Origin: Simplicispira suum | GTDB lineage: Bacteria; Pseudomonadota; Gammaproteobacteria; Burkholderiales; Burkholderiaceae_C | Direction of reading: 5' to 3' | Assembly (NCBI RefSeq): GCF_003008595.1 | Contig: NZ_CP027670.1 | Span: forward strand, 76,078-140,077 | Length of the DNA: 64,000 nt | Shown here: piece by piece, positions 26,998 through 34,914 of the stretch | Layout of the letters: every line of letters begins with the position of its first letter | Numbering within the stretch: position 1 is the stretch's first letter | Position numbers and translations under genes: made by a program | Notes under the pieces: model-generated | Seen by the model: only the letters and a program-made list of their open reading frames with translations | Databases searched by the model: none | Told to the model about the DNA's origin: nothing

Positions 26998-29900
26998 ATG
27001 GATACTTTAGCGGTCCGCGCTTCGTCCCTTACCGACTGTCGTTTCGAAGTGCGGTGGCGATGGCACAAGAACAACACCCCTCAGCCCATTGGCGGGGTCA
27101 TCAACGTCGAAGTCCCTGTGAGCCATCTGGGGGACGCTGCGGCATTGGCGGAGCTGCGGGCACTTTTCTACTTGCTCGAAGAGCGAAAGGTGCATGGGAA
27201 CGGGGCCAATCGTCTCGGCTCCGGCATAACAATCGAGCAGTCTTTTGGGGCCGTAAAGAAGGCGCTCGCAAAAAAGGCCCTGAAGACCTCGGGCGTTGGC
27301 AATACCGAAAAGCGTCACATCGCGGCAGCAACGGAATTCCTGGCCACCAAATTCTTTGGCGCAAAGATTGTGGTTGAGCCACGAGACAAACAATTTCAAT
27401 TCAAGCAATTCGAATCAATTCCGGTTGAATTGATGCAGACATTCCCACGCGTAAGGCTGCATCACGACGGATTCGATGGTGGGATAGCGGTTTCCCGGCA
27501 CGCACTGCACAGACAAGTGGGCCGGGTGGACCAGGGCCGCATTCCAAGCCTTGAAAACGATTTGAGCGATGTGCCGGATGCGCGGTTTGAAGCGGCCTGG
27601 GGTTGGTTCGCCAAGATTCTTTCGGGGGACAAGCTGGAAGAGATGTTTGCCAGGCCCGATGCAAAAGCACGCCGCGAGCGTTACACGGGATCGCGGTATT
27701 TGCACTTCCCGAGCTCCACGGTTCCTGCGGTCCTGGTCATTACCCCCGAGGCACAGGGATGGGCACTTGCGACGGTGCTTCGCAGGGAGCAAACCGGATT
27801 TCTAAATTGGCCCCGATTGCAGCCGGAGCGCAGCTCCGCCGCGATCGATTTCGTTAGGAGACAGATCATGCAGAAGACATTTCGGTTTTGGCGCGTTCTG
27901 GAGGCGCTTACGCCCAACGAGGCCGCCCGAGTTGACCGTTCCGGCACCCTGCCTGTGTATGGCGTGGATGTGTCTGCCGCAGGGGCAGCGCTGCCCTGGA
28001 ATGACCCGGAGCACCTTGCCCGCCACGTTGATGCAGGCACGGTTTGGAGCTACAACATGCAAGGGGGTGTGCATGATGCTGCCTCGGTCTTTGCCTTGGC
28101 GGTGAGGAACCTTCAGCAAGCGGGCCACTACGCTGCCGACCAGCGCTCGCGCAAAGCGCGTCTGTTCGATCTCGATTTCGATGCGCAGGGCTATCCCGTG
28201 GCCACCTCATTTCGCCTTTCTCTGGCAGCCTGGGCCGCAGGCTACTTGGCACAGCCAGGTAATTCGGTGCAGAGCCTCATTGCAGTAGGGGCTAGCCGCC
28301 AGCAAGCACCTGCTGACGAAACGGGTCGCCCAACCACCGGATTCAGCGAGTTCGATGCCGCGGAAGCCTCGCTCTTGGCCTGGGTGCGCGACGAGGCTCG
28401 GGCGCTACGTGCGCAAAGTACCCCCGCAAAACCTGCGTGGGTGCGATCAGTTGTTCAGCGCGTGCTTGACGCAACAGGACTTCCCAATTCGATTTTTGAT
28501 GGGGCCCTCCCATGCCACATCAAGGCCGCCCAGGTGCGCGAAACTGCAGACAAGGACACCTCAGAATCGAGTGCCTTGCTCGGCAGTTTTTTTGTCGAAG
28601 ACCTCGCTAAGCTTGAGCATTCGGTAGAGCAGCGTCGAATTGGGCAAGCGCTTGCGACGTTTTTGCGTGGCTCACACGGCATCAAAAGACTCGATGTCCG
28701 ATCGCCAGATGCAGAGAGCGTTTTGCTGGAACGGCTGCACCCTCGGAACATGCCCCAAGGCCGTTGGCCCTCTGATCATGCGCTGGTGTTCAGCCAGCAA
28801 CTGGCCGTCAACAGTGCCTGGCAAGAGCTTCGGGATGGGGCTGGCCTGTTTGCTGTAAATGGGCCACCCGGAACGGGCAAAACCACCATGCTGAGGGATG
28901 TCGTCGCTGCCGTTGTTACCGAGCGCGCGGCCGTATTGGCGCGTCTCGGCGCGAGTGTGTTTTCCGCAAAGCGGGCCTGCCGCGTTGGGGACACATGGGT
29001 GCCTTACTACGAGTTAGGGCCGGAGCTCTCGGGCTACTCGATCGTGGTGGCGTCGTCGAATAACGGCGCGGTGGAAAACGTTACGCGCGAATTGCCTGGG
29101 ATTGAATCGGTGCCGACTAGGGTGGGGACGCGCGGGGAGGGATATTTCCGCGAGATCGCTTCTCAAGTGGCCATGAAAGATGCCTGGGGATTGTTGGCCG
29201 CGCCGCTGGGCAAAAGCGGCAATCGCAATGCGTTTCTCCGCGCGTTTTGGTGGGGCGGCGGGCCGTCCTCTGAAATCGCCCCGAGTGTCGAGCCGAGGGG
29301 CATGCGGGCGCACCTCAAGAATTTGCAGAGCATCCCTCAGTTGGCGGATCTACGCTGGGAGAATGCGCGCATTCAGTTCGCTGCGGCACAACAGCGCGAG
29401 CGTGAAGCACGCTTGGCCATGGAAGCGGTAGCGGGCCGAGCAGATGTTCTCGCCAAACTCGTTACCGATCACGCAAGCGCCAAGAGCCGAATACTGACCT
29501 TGATCGAGGCTGCGGTTCAGCAGCGTGCCGACGCTCAAGCAGCCGGGGACGTATTGCGCGACCACACGGAACAGCTCGCCTCTCTGGTCAAGTCTTTGAG
29601 CGATCTTGCGCAAGCCAAACTGGCCACCCTCAGACAAAAACCGGGGGCCGTCAACTGGGTCCTGACTTTGGGTGGGGCGCATCGCCAATGGCGCAAGCGG
29701 TACGGGCAACAGTTGTCCCAGTACGAGGCGATGCGTACCCAAGCGCAGCTTGGCAAAGAGCGCCTGGAGGCGGCCGAGGCCGAAGCGATCGCCCTGACGG
29801 ACACGTACATAGCCACCGTGCATGCGGCGAAGCAACTGCGCAAACAGCTCACCAGGATCTCCAAGAACATCGAGAACGAAGAAAGGCAGATGCACGCTGA

Positions 29901-31065
29901 CCAACAGGCATTGGGAAGTGCCTGGCCCCGTACGGATGTGCTGGGCACTGAACGCGAGACAGGGAAGCCTTGGGCCTCGGCGCAATGGCTGCAGGCTCGG
30001 CAAGATGTGTTTCTGTCCGCGCTGGATTTGCACCGCGCGTTCATCGAGAAGAACGCAACACAGATCGTTGCAAACATCGGCTTGGCGAGCGACTGGCTCA
30101 ACGGCAAGAGAATGCCTACCGAGCTGGCCCAACTGGCGCTCGATTCCTTGTGCCTGGTCGTGCCTGTGATCTCAACGACTTTCGCGTCCATGTCTCGCAT
30201 GGGCAGGGATCTTGGCCCTGAGAGCATTGGCTGGCTGTTGATTGATGAAGCAGGGCAAGCCTTGCCACAACATGCAGCGGGGAGCCTTTGGCGCGCCCGC
30301 AGGGCGATTGTCGTAGGAGACCCTTTGCAGCTCGAACCGGTGCAGGCGCTCCCGGCCTCGGTCGAAAGTGCGGTGGCGGCGGCCTGTGGTGCCCCCGTGC
30401 GCCTTTGGCCAAGTGTGGGCTCTGTCCAAGGGCTTGCGGATCAAGCGTCCCAAATCGGGACCATGGTTGGGGAAGACTCAAGTGGCGCTGTCTGGGTCGG
30501 ATGCCCGCTGCGGCTGCATTGCCGCTGCGATGAGCCCATGTTCTCCATCAGCAACGAAGTCGCCTATGACGGTCAGATGGTGCTCGGAAAGCGCGCCCAG
30601 ACATCAACCCTGCCCCCCAGTGCCTGGCTGCATGTCAGTTCTCGTGCTGCAGACGGACACTGGGTCGAAGACGAAGGCGAATCGTTGCAGGATCTCTTGG
30701 AAGTTCTTCGGGGCGCCCATGGAGTTGATCCACAACAAATCGCGCTCATCTCGCCGTTTAGAGAGGTGGCCAGACAACTGCGCGCCATAGGCCGTCGCCA
30801 CGGCATAGAACCCGGCAAGATGGGAACAGTGCATACCGCACAGGGCAAGGAAGCCGAAGTTGTTGTTCTCGTTCTCGGGGGCGACCCGCAGGCGCCTGGG
30901 GCAAAGGCCTGGGCAGCATCGAAGCCGAATCTGGTCAATGTGGCGGTGTCCCGCGCCCGCCAGCGGCTCTACGTTGTAGGGGACCGAAAGGCCTGGAAAG
31001 GCCACCGCTACTTCGAAGTGCTGGCCAAGCACCTGCCGGTGAAATCCAAGAGCGAGAAGCTCTAA
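26998..31065 (+). CDS. Very large Upf1/Dna2-like superfamily 1 helicase
   Basis: 1355 residues. Motifs in order: Walker A GPPGTGKTTM (about 622), motif Ia ASSNNGAVENV, Walker B LLIDEAGQALPQHA (about 1082), motif III VGDPLQLEP, motif IV/V TVHTAQGKEAEVVVL, motif VI NVAVSRARQRLYVVGD. This is the Upf1/Dna2 branch of SF1. The N-terminal 600 residues have no family I can name. A long charged helical insert of about 250 residues, probably a coiled coil, separates motifs Ia and II. Helicases of this shape occur in mobile-element defence islands, so plasmid-borne defence is possible but not shown. It ends convergently against the XRE gene (3-nt overlap). Confidence 0.8.
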   Translation: MDTLAVRASSLTDCRFEVRWRWHKNNTPQPIGGVINVEVPVSHLGDAAALAELRALFYLLEERKVHGNGANRLGSGITIEQSFGAVKKALAKKALKTSGVGNTEKRHIAAATEFLATKFFGAKIVVEPRDKQFQFKQFESIPVELMQTFPRVRLHHDGFDGGIAVSRHALHRQVGRVDQGRIPSLENDLSDVPDARFEAAWGWFAKILSGDKLEEMFARPDAKARRERYTGSRYLHFPSSTVPAVLVITPEAQGWALATVLRREQTGFLNWPRLQPERSSAAIDFVRRQIMQKTFRFWRVLEALTPNEAARVDRSGTLPVYGVDVSAAGAALPWNDPEHLARHVDAGTVWSYNMQGGVHDAASVFALAVRNLQQAGHYAADQRSRKARLFDLDFDAQGYPVATSFRLSLAAWAAGYLAQPGNSVQSLIAVGASRQQAPADETGRPTTGFSEFDAAEASLLAWVRDEARALRAQSTPAKPAWVRSVVQRVLDATGLPNSIFDGALPCHIKAAQVRETADKDTSESSALLGSFFVEDLAKLEHSVEQRRIGQALATFLRGSHGIKRLDVRSPDAESVLLERLHPRNMPQGRWPSDHALVFSQQLAVNSAWQELRDGAGLFAVNGPPGTGKTTMLRDVVAAVVTERAAVLARLGASVFSAKRACRVGDTWVPYYELGPELSGYSIVVASSNNGAVENVTRELPGIESVPTRVGTRGEGYFREIASQVAMKDAWGLLAAPLGKSGNRNAFLRAFWWGGGPSSEIAPSVEPRGMRAHLKNLQSIPQLADLRWENARIQFAAAQQREREARLAMEAVAGRADVLAKLVTDHASAKSRILTLIEAAVQQRADAQAAGDVLRDHTEQLASLVKSLSDLAQAKLATLRQKPGAVNWVLTLGGAHRQWRKRYGQQLSQYEAMRTQAQLGKERLEAAEAEAIALTDTYIATVHAAKQLRKQLTRISKNIENEERQMHADQQALGSAWPRTDVLGTERETGKPWASAQWLQARQDVFLSALDLHRAFIEKNATQIVANIGLASDWLNGKRMPTELAQLALDSLCLVVPVISTTFASMSRMGRDLGPESIGWLLIDEAGQALPQHAAGSLWRARRAIVVGDPLQLEPVQALPASVESAVAAACGAPVRLWPSVGSVQGLADQASQIGTMVGEDSSGAVWVGCPLRLHCRCDEPMFSISNEVAYDGQMVLGKRAQTSTLPPSAWLHVSSRAADGHWVEDEGESLQDLLEVLRGAHGVDPQQIALISPFREVARQLRAIGRRHGIEPGKMGTVHTAQGKEAEVVVLVLGGDPQAPGAKAWAASKPNLVNVAVSRARQRLYVVGDRKAWKGHRYFEVLAKHLPVKSKSEKL

Positions 31066-31519
31066 AGCTTTCCTTTGTCCACGTCTGCTGGACCGATCAA
31101 GGGGGTCAGGGGAGCGGGCGAGGACATGCCAGTTTCGTAGCGCGCAAGCTTCACTGCTTCTTGGCTTCGTGCCGCAAAACCACGGGTCAACATGGCGAAA
31201 GCGGGTGGGTCAAGTGCGGCAAGCTCTCGAAGGGATTCCTCCAGGAGACGCAAATCTGCCCTCAAGTGCTCGGACAGGGTGTCCTGACGAGCCCTCCTCA
31301 GTCTCGCTCCTTCTCCCGTGAGCAGCCAATTGATATTGAGCCCTGTCCCGCATAACTTTGCGAGGGTTTCGGCGTTGGGGCCGTGCCATCGGTTTCGTAT
31401 TTCCGTAGCGTGGTCCGATCCACACCAAGGCAATCGGCAAGGCCGGCCTGAGTCAAGCCGCGCGATGTCCGCCACAGGCGAAGACGTTCTCCAATGGATG
31501 TTGTTGCTGGCAAAACCAT
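31062..31519 (-). pseudogene. XRE-family repressor gene with frameshift
   Basis: Frame one, from ATG 31519, encodes a canonical Cro/C1 helix-turn-helix (IGERLRLWRTSRGLTQAGLA ... TLRKYETDGTAP). The natural continuation (NAETLAKLCGTGLNINWLLTGEG) is in another frame that runs to 31062. The switch falls at the G4 run 31377-31380 (C4 on the coding strand); adding one C would join the frames into a normal repressor of about 150 residues. Either the gene is broken, phase-variable, or the sequence has a homopolymer error. Divergent from the FlhDC-like activators, an arrangement like SetR and CroS of SXT. Confidence 0.75.
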
Positions 31520-31640
31520 AAATGATTTCCGGAAGCAGAGACAACGCCCACGGCGTCCCGAATTTGCTCAATCAAGGTAGTGTCTCACACTGCGGCCGGG
31601 CAGAACGGGCATCTTCTTGGGAGTTGTTTGCTTGCGAAAT

Positions 31641-31656
31641 GATGACATATATCATC
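31641..31656. promoter_or_regulatory. Candidate repressor operator between XRE and FlhD-like genes
   Basis: GATGA-CATATA-TCATC, a 16-bp palindrome with 5-bp arms in the AT-rich interval between the divergent repressor and activator genes. It overlaps a possible -10 (TATATC, 31649-31654) for the activator operon. A site for the XRE protein is plausible but unproven. Confidence 0.4.
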
Positions 31657-31743
31657 GTTATCAATGTTAACTGTAGTGGCAACGCATCATTCTGGAAACC
31701 ATGTGTTACTCTTCGCGCAACCTTGTCACAGCCGAGACGCAAC

Positions 31744-32337
31744 ATGAATGACTTTGTTTCCCTTAACCGCGCTTTCTTGATGTTGGCCAGACAGCAAGCG
31801 TCCGACCCGGCGGCACCGCTGACGACTGGGCTCCCCAAAGAGACCCTGGCAAAGCTCAAGGAAATGTCGATCGGCCAAGTGGAGGATCTGGCCAAGAACC
31901 TGCCTGTGAGCGTATTTTCTGTGCGTCTTTCGCCTAAGCAGATGGACGTTGCGGCAGGCGCCGAACAAGGGGTAGCTTCGAAGTACGTGCTTGCAGCGCT
32001 GGCAGAGCGCACCGAATCGAGTGCCCGCACGGCGACCCCCAATGATCAGTGTCGCCGAGCTGCACGCGTACAACACCGCTACAGCACTGGTGCGGCGCAA
32101 GCTAAGGCTGTCGCTTGTTACGTCGCTTACCGGTGTTTCCCAGAGGACATTGCGTGGAATTTGGCGCGAGATTCACGGCGAGGGTGCGCCCAACGGCAAG
32201 CTCCCGGAATTTGCTCAGTCCCTCATCACCAGCCGACAAATAGCTGCATCGGCAGCAGCTTTTGTCAGCGTGTACCTGCAGCAGTACGGCCCAGTGAAGG
32301 GGGCAATCAATGCCGAACACCTGATGGGGGCTGTTGA
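31744..32337 (+). CDS. FlhD-like subunit of a conjugation activator (reads through into flhC-like gene)
   Basis: The first 85 or so residues resemble FlhD: SLNRAFLMLARQQASD, then a helix (LPKETLAKLKEMSIGQVEDLAKN) and VFSVRLSPKQM, matching the FlhD pattern LSYLLLAQRL ... LAxLTLPQMVKLAETN ... CHFRF. SetD/AcaD, FlhD homologues, act with SetC/AcaC as master activators of SXT and IncC transfer. After about residue 100 the frame continues 295 nt through the next gene and yields unlikely sequence. One more C in the C5 run (32036-32040) would end FlhD at a TGA overlapping the FlhC ATG (ATGA). Probable true size is about 100 residues. Confidence 0.55.
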   Translation: MNDFVSLNRAFLMLARQQASDPAAPLTTGLPKETLAKLKEMSIGQVEDLAKNLPVSVFSVRLSPKQMDVAAGAEQGVASKYVLAALAERTESSARTATPNDQCRRAARVQHRYSTGAAQAKAVACYVAYRCFPEDIAWNLARDSRRGCAQRQAPGICSVPHHQPTNSCIGSSFCQRVPAAVRPSEGGNQCRTPDGGC

Positions 32338-32524
32338 CCTCAGCGCGAGATTTGGCAACGAAGTGAACATAGCGACGGCGTTCTATTGCTTGCGCGACCT
32401 GAAGGCCGGGTTCCTCATGTTTCCAAAATGCTGCCAGTGCGGCGCACGGTATCTGTATGACAGCAGCGGCGGTAGGCATTTGGACCGATGCCCGTTTTGC
32501 TCACACGCACCTCTTAAACGCTGA
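32042..32524 (+). CDS. FlhC-like (SetC/AcaC-like) transcriptional activator subunit
   Basis: 160 residues from ATG 32042. N-terminal DNA-binding helices (ALVRRKLRLSLVTSLTGVSQ, TLRGIWREIHGEGAPNGKLP) match FlhC, including the short Gly/Pro turn followed by a Leu-Pro. The C-terminus carries the FlhC zinc site: CCQCGARYL ... DRCPFCSH. In SXT and IncC elements FlhC-like SetC/AcaC drives all transfer operons. The gene overlaps the relaxase ATG by 1 nt (TGATG), so regulator and relaxase are translationally coupled. Confidence 0.75.
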   Translation: MISVAELHAYNTATALVRRKLRLSLVTSLTGVSQRTLRGIWREIHGEGAPNGKLPEFAQSLITSRQIAASAAAFVSVYLQQYGPVKGAINAEHLMGAVDLSARFGNEVNIATAFYCLRDLKAGFLMFPKCCQCGARYLYDSSGGRHLDRCPFCSHAPLKR

Positions 32525-34914
32525 TGTTCTCCTGGCTTAGAAATTTGGTGGCCTCGCCCGCGCCGGGTAACGCCACGCCAGAGCACCTAAAACTCAAAGC
32601 GGCCCACAAGGACATCCCCCGCTACCCGCCTTTTATGAAGGGGTTGCCCACCCATACCCCAGAAGAGCTCCTTGAAACACAGGCCGACTTGCTTTTGGCA
32701 CTCCAGCAGAGCTGTGATGCAACTCGAAGCGAATTCGAGAAGTTCTACCGCGCGTCCATTGTCCGCTTCGCTGCCTTCGTCCATTTGTTGCCCGCATCGC
32801 AAGCGCACCATCATCGGGGGGCAGGCGGCCTGCTACGTCACTCACTGGAAGTAGGGCTGTGGGCCTTGCGAGAGGCTGACAAGATGCCGCTCATCGGGCT
32901 CACGAAGACACCAGGCAGAAAAGGAATCATCGTCCCGCGTTGGCAATTGACGGCATTCCTGGCAGGGCTTTGCCACGATGTTGGCAAGCCGATGACCGAT
33001 GTCTCGGTCCGCAACCACACGGCGACATCGCATTGGAAGCCCGTGAAGGAAACTCTCTGGGCCTGGGCCGATAGGCAAAGGGTTGATGCCTACTTTCTGG
33101 AGTGGCAGGAGAGCCGCGCGAGGCGCCATGTGGCCCTCACCGCAGCGATGGCCAAACACGTCATTACAGACAGCGAGATGGAATGGATTGATGAGGGCGA
33201 TCCACAGCTTCTCGGGTGGCTCATGGAGACCCTCAACGGAACGCCGAGCAACACCAATCCCCTGTACGACATTGTGGTCCGCGCAGACCAAAAGAGCGTG
33301 GAGAGGGACCTCAAGAGCATCGGCGCTGCAATGGCAGGCTATGACCTCGGCGTGCCGGTGGAGCGAGTTCTCATCGACACGATGCACAGCATGGTGCGGC
33401 AGGGTGTTTGGCTGGTCAATGAGCCAGGGGCGAAAATTTGGTGTCTCGATGGCACCGTATTTGCCGTCTGGCCGACTGCCGGACAGGATCTAGCTACCGA
33501 AGTGCACCGCGACAACATTCCCGGCGTTCCTCGGAGCGCGGACGCCATCTTGGACATGCTGCTGGAGCGGCAGTTGGCATTCATGAATGGGGACGACTTT
33601 TACAAGATCGCCCCGTCCGTGCTCGCCAAAAAGATCCCGGACATCAAGCTCAATTGCATTCGCCTGCGCGATGACACCCTCGTCTCCAAGTTGCCCCTGG
33701 CGAGCATTGACGGCGTTGTGCTCAATGCCAAAAAGGCATCGGTGCCGGCACCTGATGACCAGCAGGCCGCTGTCTCGGGCGCGCCAAGCGAACCAGGGCA
33801 AACCTCGGCCGCGCCGAATCCTGTTCAGGCACAGAAGGCAACCCCAACCTCCCTTGAGCAAGTTGCTCAAGCTGCCCCGCGAGAAGAATCAGAACAGCCA
33901 TCCCAGCCCAAGCGGGAGAGGGCGGTTAAACAAAAGAGCCAACCGTCCACGCGCAGCGCTCCGCAAGCGGGGCAAGAGTCGGTGGACGGCAACCGATCTT
34001 CGCCGCCCGCAAGAGAATTGCCAGGGCCAGCTACAGCTACAGCTACAGCTACAGCTACAGCTACGCGAGAACCAACTGAGTCCAAGCAGCCTTCTGAGGT
34101 CGTGCAGCTCAGCGGCGCGCTGGGCGAAGCGTTGAAGGCTCTCGCCGAAGATTTGAATGTGGGTGATAAGCAGTGGGGAGAGCACGCATTCATCGGGGAC
34201 GATGGGCGCCTACTGCTGGCCTGGCCTGCCGCGTTTGCTGGTTATGGATTGTCGCCAAGCTCCATCATTGCGGAGTTCACAGAACGCAACTGGTGTAGTG
34301 CCGATCCAAATTTTCCGACGCGCAGAGTGATCGAGGTCGAGATCGAGGGGGCGCAGATCCGTGCAATGCGTCTGCACCATGACGTGAGCCAGACCCTGCT
34401 GCAAATTTGTGGAACTACCGGCGAAGCGGCCAAGAACAAGACAGCGCCGCCGCCCAAGCCCGAACTCCCGGCTACGCAGGTGGCCCCGACCGCAAAAACC
34501 AGCGTCGCAACTGAGACGCCTCCTGCGCCTACATCTGCCTCTTCCAGCCCACCCAAAAAGAAGCGAAAGAAGGATGCCTCGGCTGCAGGCCACATTGCCC
34601 CCAAGCACAGCAGCCCAGAAAACTTGGTACCTAAGACGGCCGAGCCCAACAGCACTGCACCCGTGCAGCCGTCTCTGCCCGCACCTGAGGAGGTGGCGCG
34701 TCAGGAATTCACCCTGGTGATGAAGGCGCTTGCTTCACTGCAGGCGCCGCCACAGGAAGACGGGTGGAGCGCAGCGCCCCTGAAGGATGCATTGGCAGCC
34801 ATCCTTGAGCAGACCGGGAAAACCTATGGGCGTGCGGGGCTGTACAGCTTGGCCACAGCAAACAGGGACCGTCTCAAGCTGAGCAATGGCAAGCTGCTGT
34901 TCAAGCCCAGTTAG
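32524..34914 (+). CDS. traI: TraI-type conjugative relaxase, MOBH (HD-domain) family
   Basis: Nicks oriT and leads the transferred strand. 796 residues. The N-terminal TraI_2 domain shows HHRGAGGLLRHSLEVG (about residue 96) and GLCHDVGKP (about residue 148), the His-rich and HD metal-site motifs of MOBH relaxases such as those of SXT, R391 and IncA/C. A low-complexity Pro/Ala/Gln linker (420-520) includes an Ala-Thr run, then a C-terminal TraI_2_C-like winged domain (LLLAWPAAFAGYGLSPSSII), a Lys-rich patch (PPKKKRKKD) and a terminal helical domain. Convergent with the UvrD-like gene, stops directly adjacent. Confidence 0.85.
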   Translation: MFSWLRNLVASPAPGNATPEHLKLKAAHKDIPRYPPFMKGLPTHTPEELLETQADLLLALQQSCDATRSEFEKFYRASIVRFAAFVHLLPASQAHHHRGAGGLLRHSLEVGLWALREADKMPLIGLTKTPGRKGIIVPRWQLTAFLAGLCHDVGKPMTDVSVRNHTATSHWKPVKETLWAWADRQRVDAYFLEWQESRARRHVALTAAMAKHVITDSEMEWIDEGDPQLLGWLMETLNGTPSNTNPLYDIVVRADQKSVERDLKSIGAAMAGYDLGVPVERVLIDTMHSMVRQGVWLVNEPGAKIWCLDGTVFAVWPTAGQDLATEVHRDNIPGVPRSADAILDMLLERQLAFMNGDDFYKIAPSVLAKKIPDIKLNCIRLRDDTLVSKLPLASIDGVVLNAKKASVPAPDDQQAAVSGAPSEPGQTSAAPNPVQAQKATPTSLEQVAQAAPREESEQPSQPKRERAVKQKSQPSTRSAPQAGQESVDGNRSSPPARELPGPATATATATATATREPTESKQPSEVVQLSGALGEALKALAEDLNVGDKQWGEHAFIGDDGRLLLAWPAAFAGYGLSPSSIIAEFTERNWCSADPNFPTRRVIEVEIEGAQIRAMRLHHDVSQTLLQICGTTGEAAKNKTAPPPKPELPATQVAPTAKTSVATETPPAPTSASSSPPKKKRKKDASAAGHIAPKHSSPENLVPKTAEPNSTAPVQPSLPAPEEVARQEFTLVMKALASLQAPPQEDGWSAAPLKDALAAILEQTGKTYGRAGLYSLATANRDRLKLSNGKLLFKPS
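34029..34064 (+). repeat. Hexanucleotide microsatellite in traI
   Basis: About six tandem GCTACA units encode an Ala-Thr run inside the disordered linker of TraI. Unit gain or loss keeps the frame. Confidence 0.85.
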
